A stretch of 64,000 nucleotides of DNA from Eulemur rufifrons (GCF_041146395.1 NC_090995.1:14821501-14885500), one strand, 5' to 3'; counted from the stretch's first letter, positions 34,425 to 46,804 are shown. The notes: generated from the letters alone by a model not told the origin. Numbers and translations: made by a program.

Positions 34425-35075
34425 GAGGCCGTGGATGGTGAGAAAGGTTGAGTACAGTTTGTTGAGAGCACCGAAAGCCATGCTAAGGAATTTGGGCTGG
34501 ATCTTGCAGGAGGGGGGGATCCCATAAGAATTCTTTTCAAGAAAACTATCTGGTTAAGTTTGTGTTTTAGACAGTGGCCTCTACTGACCATATGGAGACT
34601 GGAATGGAGGCAGGAAGAAAAATTAGGAGGCTGTTCTAGCAATTCAGGAAGAAAATGAGGAAATTACCAGGGCAATGAGGATGAAGAAGGGCGATGGAGA
34701 TTAGATTCACAAACTATTCATGGAATATAAGGACAGTTTTTAGTGACTGGATATACGAGGTGAGGAAGATGAGCTGCACAGTGGCGAGGTTTGCTAGTCT
34801 TGGGTAAAATATAGCTTTCCTAGTCTTAAAGAGATGACAGATATAGGAGGAGGCAGGAAGAAGAATGAGACATTTTCCCAAAGATTATCAATTTGATTTT
34901 GGATGTGCTGAATTGAAGATATTTGTGTCCTTTCCCTAACTGATTTTTTCAGCAGGCATCTGGAAATTCAGTATTCTTAGGGCAGTTGGGTCTGGAGATA
35001 AAAATTCAGAAGTCAGCAGGCTAGATGTGCTGTCTGGAGCTACAGGAGTGAATTGAAGGTGATGTTACGAAATTT
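34425..35075 (-). mobile_element. L2 LINE, antisense copy 2
   Basis: The L2 order restarts at an earlier antisense point: 'gctaaggaatttgggctgga', 'ttaggaggctgttctagcaa', 'ggatatacgaggtgaggaag', 'gatttt..ggatgtgctgaa', 'ggcatctggaaattcagtat', 'ggagataaaaattcagaagt', 'cagc'. Because 'ggaggctgttctagcaattc' here is equivalent to the 'gtgatccaggtgagag' neighbourhood of copy 1, this is a second L2 copy, not a continuation. Confidence 0.75.
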
Positions 35076-35504
35076 AGGGGAAATGGACTTTGGATCTGCA
35101 GCAAGAAGTATTTGTGATTATCGTTCTTTTCCCTGAGTAGCAGCTTCACAGACTAAAATCGTAAGCACCAAAACTACTTGCAAAATTCAGCCAATGAAGG
35201 AAATTTCCCCGTAGTCTGCCAGCTTCTCTTGTTGCCCTATTACCACTTCCCCCCTCTTCACTCTTGCTTTTAAACCCTTTTACCAGGTATTCAAAATAAT
35301 TCTCCGACTTCCTTCTTCTCTTCACCATCATCCTCTTCCTCCTCCACATGCATGCACTTCTCACTGGGATCTAACTGCCACTTATAAGACACTTAGCCTT
35401 TTAATTTCTTTTCGTGGTAAAAATGACTCTTAATCAGAGAAAATTAAGGGTAAGGGAAGAAGAATGCCCTTACGCAAATATCAACCTTGTCTAGATTAAT
35501 CGGC
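35076..35504. other. Non-coding, no feature recognised
   Basis: Pyrimidine-rich around 35,260-35,350 ('cttcttctcttcaccatcat'). No repeat family or exon supported. Confidence 0.35.
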
Positions 35505-35935
35505 AAGGCAGCGTGGTGTATGGAAAGAGCGGAGAATATGTTGCCAAAGAACCCAGGTTTCAATCCCAGCGTTTCCACTCACTGACAGCACGAGAGAGGT
35601 CATTTTGGTCAACCTTTTTGAATTTCTGGGTTTTGGTATGTAACATGGAAGAGCTCCTCTGTATCGTGTTGGCTAGAGACAAGCAAGAGAATGAAATGGG
35701 ACCCTTATCATATACACAAAAATCAACTCAAAATGGATTAAAAATCTGAAACTGTGAAACCCCCTCTAAGAAAACATAGAGGAAAAGCCCCTCATGAGAC
35801 CACACATCTCACAGGATTGTAACGAGGATAAATGGAATGAATAATATATGTGGGTGTGTTATGTAGAGGGCTGGACAGATAGTAGGTTTTCATCTACGGT
35901 CTGGCTTCATAAATGTTTGTGGAATGAATGATCGT
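35505..35935 (+). mobile_element. MIR SINE, split by an L1 scrap
   Basis: The left part has 'ggcagcgtggtgtatggaaa', 'acccaggtttcaatcccagc', 'actcactgacagcacgagag', 'ggtc'. The right part, after 35,786, has 'cacatctcacaggattgtaa', 'cgaggataaatggaatgaat' and 'gctggacagatagtaggttt'. Together they form a near full-length sense MIR with about 95 foreign bases in between. Confidence 0.85.
35690..35785 (+). mobile_element. L1 ORF2 fragment inside the MIR
   Basis: 'gaatgaaatgggacccttat', 'catatacacaaaaatcaact', 'caaaatggattaaaaatctg' and 'gaaaacatagaggaaaagcc' match a known internal stretch of L1 ORF2, sense. No poly-A tail and no L1 3' UTR are present. Confidence 0.85.
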
Positions 35936-36435
35936 TCGTCACTTCTATTAAGGATTCTTGGATGTGCCCCTATAGATCTGCCAGTCTCTATAAAATTGAT
36001 TCTTTAAGCATTTGTAGCTACAGGATTTCTGGCCTTCAGTATGTTTTTAACACCTTTCTGTATTTTTCATTGCATTAGCTTATCTTAAGTAACAAATGCA
36101 TTAAATTATTATATAACATGTACATCATATCATTATTCAATTATGATAACAGTAATATTCACTTTTTCATTTTGATTCTGGTTTTTCAATAATCTTGATT
36201 TCCACTCTTCTGTAAAACTTTTTCATTCAGTTCTCACCTATACACAAAGGACATAAAAACATTTAAAATACTCTATAAAACTAAACATAACTGTATAGCA
36301 ACCAGAGAAGGCTATCATTTGGTTAAATTCTCATTCACCCAGGATTTTTATATGGTCTACTAAATTGTATTTACCTTCTAACATTTTTCTTTGCTGTGAA
36401 ATATTTAAAATTGGCTTTGAGGCTTGTCTTGAAAA
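35936..36435. other. AT-rich non-coding DNA
   Basis: No repeat recognised with confidence. Could be a more decayed part of the following L1. Confidence 0.35.
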
Positions 36436-36439
36436 CTTG

Positions 36440-36960
36440 AAACACAGTTTTCTATAAAATCAGTAAGGTTAGGTTGGTTAATAGTGTTGTTCAGATATCC
36501 TATATCTTACTGAATTTTTTTTGTCCTACTGAGAGAAAGGTGTTAAAATCTTTCATGTATGATTGTACATCTATCTATTTCTCCCTTTTGTTCTGTCAGA
36601 TTTTGCTTCATCTAATTTTCTCTGTGTTGTCAGGTGCATAAGTATTTTGGTGGTTGTGTCTCCTTGATACATAAAAGCTTTTGTTATCATGTAGTGTATC
36701 TCGAATAATGTACTTGTCTCAAATTCTACAATTTTTTAGGTGAATATAGCCACGCCGGCTTTTGTGCTGCATTGTATCTATTTTTGCACTTTTTTTTTTC
36801 TTATTTTCAACCTATCCATGTCCTCATTATTTTAAATAAGGATAGCATATAATTAGATCTTGTTTATATGCAATCTTACAATCTTTGCCTTTTAATTGAG
36901 CATTTATTTCATTTACATTTAATGTGACTTATTTACATAAATAGCATTTTTTTAGGTTTT
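36440..36960 (-). mobile_element. L1M-type LINE ORF2 fragment, antisense
   Basis: In + orientation: 'aggttggttaatagtgttgt', 'tgagagaaaggtgttaaaat', 'ctatttctcccttttgttct', 'gaatatagccacgccggctt', 'tttcaacctatccatgtcct', 'tttgccttttaattgagcat', 'cattta'. These are the reversed ORF2 blocks of old L1 elements. Confidence 0.85.
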
Positions 36961-37560
36961 GTTAGAGATGATTTATGGAAATCCCAAACCCTTATAAAGT
37001 GACAGGGTTCCAACTTCAGGCTCCGTCTTCATCACAGATGTTGTTAAGACCTGGCATTAGGGTTTCTTACAGTTGGTCTAGAGTAGCCCTTAGCCTGAGA
37101 GTGTAGCACTTGATCTTAAATTCTGGCTCTTCTAGAGTCTCAGCTGTAACAGAATCTTTCCACTCTGACCAGGCTGGGGCTTTAATGGCTCCCAGCGTGG
37201 TTGGGCCTCAGTATCTCCACTCTACTCCCAGCCCGATAATGGCGGCTTTGTAGTAAACCTGGTGTGGTCTGGCCCTGTTTCTGCAGAGTCTAACTCTTGT
37301 CTCAGGACCGTGAGGAGGTGTCACACAGACTTGCGGTCCCCAATCCCTCACCCCGTACAGCCACCCTTCTGCCAGGTGCTCTGCTATGCTGAATCTAGGT
37401 ATTTTGTCAGGCCCAGAGTCTGATTTTTGTCTCCTTAACTTGTCAAAATACGGGCTCCATAGTCCTATGGCATGATGGGAATATCATCCCCATGCAGAGA
37501 GCGGAGGGAACGTGGCTAAGGAATCAGAGTGCTGAACAGTCTGTTGTTCAGTATCTAAGA
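36961..37560. other. GC-richer unassigned segment
   Basis: GC-richer than either side and adjacent to an antisense L1. It could be a decayed L1 5' UTR or an LTR; I cannot place it in a family. No exon signal. Confidence 0.35.
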
Positions 37561-40500
37561 ATGGCCTCATGTACAGCGCAGTCTAATAGTTGTTTGTGGT
37601 AGAACAGACGAGTGCGCTCTCATGGAACACAGTAGAAGACTTCTGGGAATAGTCATTTTTAGTGCTTTTAGGGCATTTTGATAAAATGTTGAAAGTGATG
37701 GACTATTTGCCCAGCATTAATAGTTGAGTTATTTAAATTGTCTGTAGCTGATATTTTTGCCTACTTGTGGGAAGGGGAAGGAGAATGATTGGAAGGAGTG
37801 CTTTCTGTTAACTTGCACTGATATCTTAAGCAAGTTAAATAATATGCAATTTGGTGCACACCATTTCTTGAGATTTTAAATATGCATTACATTCCTAGTT
37901 ACTGGGGGACTTTTCACACGTATGCAGAGTCATCTTTGTCAGATATTTATATTGCAACCTTTGTTTTCTTTTTTCTGGTATTTAAAAAATATCAGTAATC
38001 ATTTTATTAGCATGAATAGTTCTGAATCAACTTCTTTTAGGCAGGTCTGTAGAATGTAGTACCAGTGGGACCTTATTATATTTTTTTTTTGCCAAATCCA
38101 GGAGTCCATTCCATTTAATTTATGAGTCGTTACATTTAGATCAATCATTAAAACAATAGTTTTACTTCTGCATCCCATTTTATTTTTTGTGTGTAGGTGT
38201 TGGTTTCTTGAAATTATTATCTGTGCTTAATTGTTTCAGGTAATTAGGGAAAGATGCAGTTTTGTTTTTATTCTAATAGTAGTTGTCTTAATAAACTTAA
38301 ATAATAATGTTAAACCTTGTATTTCCTAGTCTAACACCCTCAGAAACGAGGCAGTATCTAATGAATTCCTACTCTAAAATACAAATAAATTAGCACACTC
38401 AGAGTCACTTTTATTTCCTTCCTCTTCCTTCTCTTTTCCCAAGTTTTGTTAATTTTCTCTGATATTTTTTCCCCAATCCATTTTAACAAACACATTATAA
38501 TTTGTTACATGGTTGCTTCAGTGATAGCCTTAGGACCATATTGAAAGAAATCCAGACTTCCACTACTTTTCTACATACCTCATGGTGGGTTAATTTACAC
38601 GCCCAGGGTAAACTGAGAACTTGGTCTATTTTGGGCAGTGTGCCAGGAACTGGGGATCAGCAATAGAAGTTGCTTCAGTTTTTTCTGTAGTTTGAGTAAT
38701 AACGTTCATTTTTTAGAAATGCTTTCATTTCATTCTTTTGCTTTCTGCTGAGATCCCATTTGATAGTAGGGAAACTATGGTCACTCCAGTTACACCATTT
38801 CACGTGCGTTTCTCGGCGCGTGTACTCGACATTATAAATTTCTGTTTCATTTAAGTCTTATCGCTTCGCGAGCTGCACTCATCAGTCTACCTCTGAGTGA
38901 AGCATTTCCCTGTCTCCTCGTCTCCTCGGCTCCATTCGCCTCACACGTTTGTTTTGAACACTGGGATTTGTGTTTGCTCAATGGTGTGTGAGTCTGAAAT
39001 GCCCTGGGGAAATAATTGCACAATGCAACCCACTGGAAGTTTTAAAGCTCAATTATGTTTCTAATGTCCTATCAGTAGTCAGATCCCAGACAACCATCCG
39101 GAAGTCCCTGTTTCTTGAAAAGTGTCTTGGGAATGAATTTTTAAAGCTTTGTCTCAATGTATTTCCTTACGGTTCTCTTTCCGTTTGCAAATCATTACCA
39201 CTGCCTTGCCGGATTACTTTGTGAGAAGGGATTCCCTGAGATACGGATTTTTTTTTTTCAATGAGCATCTACATTGTCAAATGAGGGTACGAGTAACAGG
39301 GAAGTTCTAAGTGGTAGGAAACTTTATTTCACTTCTAGATCAGGAGTCTCCTACCTTATGGCGAGGTATGGAATTCATTTCACTAATTGATTCTTTTGGG
39401 AAAAGCAAGGAGGAAAGAGACCTCTGGAAGAAAGTGCCTCCTAATCTGCCTTCAACAGATTGTATTTTCCTCATCTGTGTATTTCTGAAAGCTTTATATT
39501 TAGTATAAATGTATTTCATATATTCATATATTTAGTACATAAAATGTTCCATTGCGTCACATGAAATATAATAGGGACACCTTTATTGAGCTTTTTCCAA
39601 ACTTAATTGTCTGATACTATTTTTTTGTTTTTCTAGAAAACACAGTTTGGGGAATCTTGCCTTAGGGAAAGGCTTCTCACGAAGTCCACGGCTTTGAGAT
39701 TTGAGTTAATAGTTTCAAAAGGAACAAAGAGGGTGGCAGAGACTCCTTTGGTTTTATGCTTTACTCTTGACCAAGTGGCACACATGGGCACAAACACAGA
39801 ACATTCCTATAAAGAGAACGCTTCCTTTAAACAAGCTAAAAATTAAAATATTGCATTGCCAAGATTGAAAAAGTCTGTCAAGACCAGGTATCAGAGAGGC
39901 TCAGGAGCAATGGGGAATCTCTCGTGTAAGTCTCTATGTGGAAAAATTTGTCAACATTCAGAAAAGTAGAAGATGCGTATGTGAACTCCATGACTTAGAG
40001 ATCATACGTGCATATGCCTTGGTGTAAGAGGATCAGCCTTTCCTGGTGGCCTTTTGTGACTGTTGTGTTTGGATGTAGGGAGGGAAGGATTGGGTCCGGG
40101 AATCAGCCATCACGCCCAGCCAAAAGCAAATTGATACTGTTGAAAATGAAAGTTCCTGAAATTGTTAGCTCTCTGAAATTTATAACTGCAACCTATTAGT
40201 GATTGATTGTGAATGTATGATTTCCTCACGAAGCCCTCTTTTTTAAGAGAAACATTACAGAATTTATATGTACGGCATTTAAAACTCTACAGTCCTACGC
40301 AGAAATACTAGAACCTTAACTGGATAATTTCTAAAGTGGATCTGCTTAGCTTTTGCAGGTGGGATTCTAAATACCTCTGCGAAGAGGATTAGAAATTTAA
40401 GGAATTCTTTAGGAAACCAATTTCATTTCCCTGAATAAGCTCATCATTTTTCTTACGGGTTTATTTTTTTTTTCACATAGGCTGTGGAGGTGAATATTAA

Positions 40501-40580
40501 AAGCGTGAATAGAAATATTTTGTGCCCATGATGCTACAGATTGGCGTCCTCCAAAGAGGAGGATCATTGCCAAGTCTGTC
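37561..40580. other. Unique-looking non-coding DNA
   Basis: About 3 kb with no transposon I can name. 38,800-38,940 has a small CpG cluster ('cgtgcgtttctcggcgcgtg', 'cttatcgcttcgcgagctgc'). T-runs occur at 38,080 and 39,250. No exon supported. Confidence 0.35.
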
Positions 40581-40585
40581 GCTGC

Positions 40586-40990
40586 TCAAGTTTCATAATT
40601 TACAGCCCGTGCGAACCGCAGGCTGAGAACCGCAGTGGCCGTGCCGAGCATTTCTGGGACGTTACCATCAGCCCAGCACCAATTATTAAAACCTCTCGCA
40701 CACATTAAAGCTATAAAGATTAAAAATATAGCACACTTGTCATTAAATATAGATGGCTTCATGTAATATGCATCACACACAAAAACAATGTCCTGCCACC
40801 GGAGCTTTATCACCACCCTACGGAAAACCCCACAAACCCAGAGCCCCACGGCACAGCTGATTCTGGCAGAGCCGAGGAACAACTTTCTCATGCAAAATAA
40901 ACACAGATGTTCCAGGCGCAAGCAACTGGCTACGGGGCTGGTGCTTGGGGGGTGCACAGCTCTGAACGATCGTGCCTCCTTACGCCCCAT
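40586..40990. other. Non-repeat block with conserved-element character
   Basis: Mixed blocks such as 'caccaattattaaaacctct', 'cacattaaagctataaagat' and 'cttgtcattaaatatagatg' next to CpG-bearing edges. A 134-codon open frame on the minus strand spans it but has no recognisable domain, and I do not call it a gene. Confidence 0.35.
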
Positions 40991-43500
40991 GTTCTCCTCT
41001 TTAGAGGCTGCAAACGTTGCTTAAAAGGACCAATCCTGCTGTTTTTTAAAAAAAAAAAATCATATTTCCTGACTGTATAGCTGTGAATGCATTGAGCAGG
41101 TTATCTCTGCAGGGAGGTCGGTTTGGATGTTGTTGAGTTTTGGAGAAGAACTAAATCTCACGCACACCTTAAGCTGTGCCTTTTTTGTCAGGGACTCACT
41201 GATTTCTGTCTGTGACGTATAATATTAATAACCATGTTAATTGTAAGAAGCTCTGAGGAAGCTAAAATTTCTAGCCTCTTCCGTTAGCTGATGGCGAATG
41301 CTGGGTGGTTCCAAATGACCAGATAGCTCTACTCGGCTTCTGTTTGTTCCTTTCATTCTCAGCTAATTGCAGTAAAATATCTTTGCTGCACCAGCATTGT
41401 GGGGCTCGGATATATTTTCCTTAAAAACTAACATAGAATTGTTAAAGATGAAGAAGACATGGCTAGGATATCTGATATGTGTCTCAGAATTGCAGTGATG
41501 CTCAATTATGGCCTATTTAAAATATCTGCTCAAAACCATTTCTCCTCTTCCCTCAGACTGGCATGTGATAAAGAACAGGATAAGGTAGAATTGAAAAGAG
41601 AAGAATAGGATTTGAGAGTTACTGTGTCTTCAAAACTATGCATTTCTTTTGAAAGCCTCTGTCTTAAAGTGTTTTTAATCAAAAATATATCTGGATCCCA
41701 TGGAGTTGGGGGGTTGCTGAAAGGCAACCAAATTCTTCCTATATTTTGGTAGCAATATTGACTTAATTCTAATGGGAAATGGGCCCTGGTAGTCATATTC
41801 TAATGATAGGAAAAATTCACAGAAAGTGTTTTAGGAAGTAAGTAAGCTCTTGAGGAGACCAAGAGTCTTGTCTATCATTTTCTACCATCTTATGTTTTAA
41901 GTATCACGCCTTAGGTATGACGAGCGGAAGTTTGTAGACTCTGCCCTATTTTCCCAAATGCTGCAAGTAAGTATTTGTGTTCTTTTCTGCTCTCCTCATT
42001 TCAACATCCTTTATACTTTTCTAATGGTGCACTTGTCAATATTTTGAACACACATTCCAAATGTATCTTTATTCATTGCTTTCTGAATCCTATACATGTA
42101 CTATTTAGATTTGTAGCATATACATTGGTAAAGCATTAAAGCATACTCAAAGATAACAATTAAAAACAGATCTTGTAAAGATAAAAACCAAAAGACTATT
42201 TTTAATTTTATTTCTTATTATCAGTTTAAAAGCCTTCTGGTATTATAATTTTGTTTTGGAATCATTCTAAAATAAAGGACTGAGAGCAATGTGATCAATA
42301 TGATTAAATGCGCTTTTCAAATCTAACTTAAACCTTATAGTACAGAAATTCAAGGATCTGGTTCTTAAGGACTACATATTTCCATGCTTGGTTGTAATAA
42401 CTGCTATGGTTGAAAAGGATGCTTTATAGAAAAATGTCGAGCCAAATGGGAGGGCATTTTCAGTGGTCATTAGTAATTCATGATATTGATTTAAACATCC
42501 TATCCCCCCATTTAAGTAAAATTATTTTCCTTGAAATTTGACTAATAAATTTTAGGACAGCTGATTGACATCAGAGAAGATAGAAATTTATTCGTCTAAT
42601 CAGAATGTGCTACATTACTTTTAACAAATTGTTTCAAAACCCACTAAATTTTTTTTCAAGTGTTTAGCATGCACCTATTCGAAAATCTTATAGAGGTTTA
42701 TTTATTTTGGGCTAAAACTATCAATAATGGTAACATTGCTAAATATTAATAGCAGGTTTCAAGATGTCCTCTCTACTATACGCTTTTTCACTTGTTTACA
42801 ATGTTACCTTAACCTTGAAGGGACATATTAAATTTTTTCCCCCAAATATCTACTAGGTCACCCCCTCCTGTCAGCCTCTTAGCATCACAGAAAAGGTTAG
42901 TAAATTTGGGATGTTTTACTTTTCATAACAGAAAAATGAAAAACTCCTCTTATTTCTCACAACCATTCATGCTTTACCATAAAATAACCTGTGAACCTTT
43001 TTGTGGGCTAAAAAAAAAAAAAAGTTTATGATTTCTTCCTACTTTATTATAAAATAATGTATCTATTCTAATTTAAATATCTTATTCTGATGGAATGGCT
43101 ACATTATAAAATACTCAATAATTTTTACATTTCTCATTTCAACTACTCTTCTGCAATAGATAAAATGATGTGATGAAAACATTTTATAAACAGTGCTATT
43201 GAATAATATAATCCCAGAATCCCTCTTTAAATTCTATTTGGAGCATCTGCTGGGAGTTTGGTCTTTTAAAGTTGGACTTAGATCAAAGAATGTTTTTGAA
43301 AATATATTATTTTTATTTAAAATGTCACCACTGTTAAAGCACTTTAACAGTACACAGATTTTCTTAAATGGCTCACAAAAATACTTATTTTTGTATTTCG
43401 TTGTCGAAATAGAAATCTGGAAAACACCCTAAGTTGAGATCACACCTGTGGGCAGGTGATGGTGAGAAAAAGTGGCCTGAATGAAAATCCCTTTTCTTCT
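40991..43500. other. AT-rich unique-looking DNA
   Basis: About 2.5 kb with no nameable repeat. 41,215-41,410 is a compact non-repeat block with TAATATTAATAACCATGTTA and 'ctcagctaattgcagtaaaa'. A-runs at 41,048 and 43,010. Confidence 0.35.
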
Positions 43501-43502
43501 AC

Positions 43503-43640
43503 GTCTTTTTTTTTTTTCTTTTATTTATTATTTTGATTGATTTAGGAGGTATAAGTCGAGTTTTGTCACATGTATGTATTGCATGGTGTAAAGTATGGGC
43601 TTTTAGTGTACCCCCCACCCGGACAGTGTATGTTGTCTGA
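43503..43640 (-). mobile_element. L1 3' end, antisense, strongly 5'-truncated
   Basis: A T-run (complement of the A-tail) leads into 'aggaggtataagtcgagttt', 'tgtcacatgtatgtattgca', 'gggcttttagtgtacccccc' and 'acccggacagtgtatgttgt'. This is the reversed 3' UTR of a younger L1 class. Only about 135 bp is present. No clear target-site duplication. Confidence 0.75.
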
Positions 43641-44085
43641 CTTCCAGCTCCGTGTCTCCCTGGCGCGGGAGGTGCTGGGACCTCAGAGTGGCTGGGGTTG
43701 AGTCCCAGGCTCCGCTGCGCTCGCTGTGTCTGTCCTGGCGGGAGGAATCAGGGCTGATAATGAGCTTCCTCCCCATCCCTGTGCCCCTTCCGGGTGTCCC
43801 AGCTGGGCTGCCAGCCTCCAGCTTCTGCAACACGGGGTCATGGAGTTAGAGTCCTTTTGTGACCCTCAGCCCTTTAGGATAGCCCAGAAAACAGAAGTAA
43901 ACACGATGAAGCCGATAAAGAAAAATAACAAACCTTCAAAGTGGCGCATCAGTCAGAGAGGAAGCATTGTCCAAATAATCAGTGTCTGATCTGGTCAAAC
44001 AGAACAGCTTGGAGACCCAGAGGAACATATAAATTAAAAAATAAAAATAATACACACACACATCTCCTTGGACTAAAAATTTAGC
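43641..44085. other. Non-coding, GC-rich first 200 bases
   Basis: 43,650-43,850 is GC-rich with overlapping open frames on both strands, which is expected from composition. No family or domain recognised. Confidence 0.35.
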
Positions 44086-44089
44086 AGAT

Positions 44090-44690
44090 GAAGTAAGGGG
44101 GAAGGTGATCATCATTGATATCTGTATTAATTCCGTTATCTACAAAGAAAATGTCAATATTTTTTAAAAGTGTAGGAATCATGCGGGCTATTCTTTAGTC
44201 TAACTCAGTAAGATTAGAAATTAAAAATTAAACAGTGAAAAAAAGTCTTACCTATGTAGAAATTAAGAAATACACTTACAAGGGAAAAGAAAAGAAAATT
44301 CTAATCTTGATATAAGAAAATATTAATATGAAAACATATGGTAACAGGAAAATCTATATAGTACACCTAAGAAACTTTGTATTTTTATTATTAAAGATGA
44401 ATGGCCAAAAGGGAAGAAACTGGATACATTAGAAGTTTAAAAAGACCCTGAAAAACACATCAAATTAAACTAAGAATATAGAATTATTAAAGGCAAAACC
44501 TGAAATTATTTAAAGTGAAAACAAATAAATAAATCCAAAACTTAGTTCTTGGGAAAAGATGAGCAAAGAAGTACCTTGGGGGAAAGGGGAACAGACAAAA
44601 ATAATGTTTTAAAAAAAACTATGAATGAGAAAGGAGATATAATCAGAAATGTAGAGAAGATGTTTAAAAGTTTGATTATATACTTACAAT
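44090..44690 (+). mobile_element. L1 ORF2 fragment, sense
   Basis: Matches L1 ORF2 in order: 'gattagaaattaaaaattaa', 'gtagaaattaagaaatacac', 'ggcaaaacctgaaattattt', 'aaacttagttcttgggaaaa', 'gatgagcaaagaa', then 'aatgagaaaggagatataat'. Heavily decayed, both ends missing. Confidence 0.75.
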
Positions 44691-44799
44691 TTTTGTCAGA
44701 TCTTATCTGATTATCATTGTTTTTTCTTCGTAATGTTGCTGATAACGAGATCACACTACAAGTTTCCCGTACTCGTATTCTATTAATAGAGTTCTTTCC

Positions 44800-45570
44800 T
44801 TCGTCTCTTCTAATTCTGATCCAGCCAGGCTTTTGCCCCACCAGTCACCGAAACCTCTCCTGCCCAAGGTTACCATGTCTTTGTGTTGCTGAGTCTGATT
44901 TTCAGCTTTCAATCTGCATCTTTCTCAACCTTTGTGACTCAGTGAATTTCATCTTTCTTCTCGAAATGCTTTCTGTTCATGAGTGCCAAGAGCTACACTC
45001 TGAGTCTACCGCCTACTTTATTAGCCATTTCTTCTCAGCTTTCTTCACTAAATTTCTTCCTAGCTCCTTAACCTTTTTCTGTTACGATGACCCTGGTCCG
45101 CTTTTCTTTACCACTTTATCTAGCTTCATGGCTTTAAATACCATCCGATCTCCTACCCCTATGACATACATGTACACACGTGTACATATATACACGTGCA
45201 CTAATCCTGCTCCACCTGCTGTCTTTCCCATTTCCATTCTTTCATTTGCTTGTGCAAAAACCATTGGCATTACCTCCAGCTCCTACTTTTCTCTAGTATC
45301 CTACGTCCCATTTGTCTGAAATTCTTGTCCTCCTTTCAAACGACACCCAGAAATGCAACATCCACTGCTACCATCCTGGTTCAAGCCACTTTCAATCTAT
45401 TCAATGTTATTTTTTGTTTCTTTATTTCTACTCTTATCCCACCATGATTTGTTCTCAATACCCCATTTAGAAGGATTTTTCTTTGATTATAAAAATGTAG
45501 CTCAGATCTCATGATTCCTCTGCTCAAAACATGTAATGGCCTGGCCCTTTGAGTAAGATACTTTGTACGC
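44800..45570 (+). mobile_element. L2 LINE fragment, sense
   Basis: L2 landmarks: 'ggcattacctccagctccta', 'tccactgctaccatcctggt', 'tcaagccactttcaatctat', 'ctcatgattcctctgctcaa' and 'aacatgtaatggcctggccc'. The 200-codon open frame at 44717-45319 lies mostly in this region and is not a gene. A purine/pyrimidine-alternating patch (TACATGTACACACGTGTACA) is at 45,168-45,187. Confidence 0.75.
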
Positions 45571-46536
45571 ACATCTTCAATAAGTCTCTATTAGGAATTG
45601 TATCAAGTGTTTTATGCGTTTATACATTCTACACCCTATACAGTTTATAGCAGTAGTCACTAAATACACTGTGCACTTAAATATCAGCATAATGGTATGA
45701 AAATTATCTTTAATTATTAAATCTTACCTTGAAAGGAAATTTGTGGATCACAGCAAAGCTGTGGGGCGCATGCTAAAATGAATTACGATACTACAGGAAG
45801 AGCACATCATAAACTGCAATATCTTATATAATTATGTGAATTCATTCATCTGATCCCATTTACTGAGTACCTTTCAAGGATCATCATTCTAATTTTCCCA
45901 ACACGTATGATATATTTGATTTTGAAAAATCTCCGTGTCATCTCTGAATAAGAATACTTTCCTAAATCTCTCTCACTTGCTCCCTTAGATCCACTTTCTA
46001 CCACTTTTGCATCCTGCTGTCCTCCCCGAGAGCCTGACCTGGGTGGATTTTGAGAGGTTTGCGTGTCTTCTAACGTCCCATGGATTCCGCCCCAGAAGCT
46101 TAGAGGGAAGTTGGAGAATGACGTCGGGGCACAATTCTGACTCTCTCACCACTAGGTAAGCTGGCTTTGTCCAGGTCACTGTTCCTCTACGTTCTCTACT
46201 AACTAATCCCGTCTCCTCTTGGCTAAATCTTGCCGCTCCACCTTTCATAATTCCACGGCACTCAACACCTTTGTAGACAAGCTGTCCTCCGGTTACCCTA
46301 TTTGGAGGATGCCGTCTGTGTTATGTTGGGCTCCTGACTGATCTTAGATATTGGGGGCTTGTCAAATGGGGTATCCAAAGTATATTTCTGCTAACGATAT
46401 TGGGCCAGATTCCACATCCGAAGCCAAATTTTATTTTTTTTAAATCTCATTTTTAGAACTCCAGATCTGTACCTCATACACTCAGATAAGTAGTCGAAAC
46501 AGTCATTGAACATATCCTGTGGAAGGCTCTGGTCCA
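45571..46536. other. Unique-looking non-coding DNA
   Basis: No repeat recognised, moderately CpG-bearing from 46,000 to 46,320. Open frames show no domain. Confidence 0.35.

Positions 46537-46572
<36 letters not shown>
46537..46572. repeat. (TG)n microsatellite
   Basis: TGTGTGCG followed by an uninterrupted TG run to about 46,572. Confidence 0.96.
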
Positions 46573-46619
46573 ATTGTACGCAGGGGTAAAGATTAGAGGC
46601 TGAAGATATTAAAAGAAAA

Positions 46620-46740
46620 AACAGCACCCCCTGCTTTCAAGAGGTTATAACCTAGCAGGAGAGAGAACACAAAAATAAGTTCCTAGAATAGAGCAGAGAC
46701 ATGATAGAGCAAGAAATACCAACAATGTAAAAAAGGTCTC
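46620..46740 (-). mobile_element. Possible L2-like fragment, antisense
   Basis: 'ccctgctttcaagaggttat', 'aacctagcaggagagagaac' resemble the antisense old-LINE motif 'ccctgccctcaaggagctta ... agtctagt'. Weak. Confidence 0.35.
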
Positions 46741-46804
46741 CAAAGAATGCATCAAGTACAGACCGAAAATAAAGCACCTTGGTAATGGGTATTAAATTTT
46801 GACT

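Noticed and set aside
40098..40122. 'cagccatcacgcccagcc' resembling an antisense Alu end
   Set aside because: Only about 20 bases, with no Alu sequence on either side.
40586..40990. 134-codon minus-strand frame
   Set aside because: No domain, no start context, overlaps an AT-core non-coding block; treated as chance.
44717..45319. 200-codon open frame on the + strand
   Set aside because: Mostly within a recognisable L2 sequence; hydrophobic and Ser-rich composition follows the pyrimidine-rich repeat strand. Not a gene.
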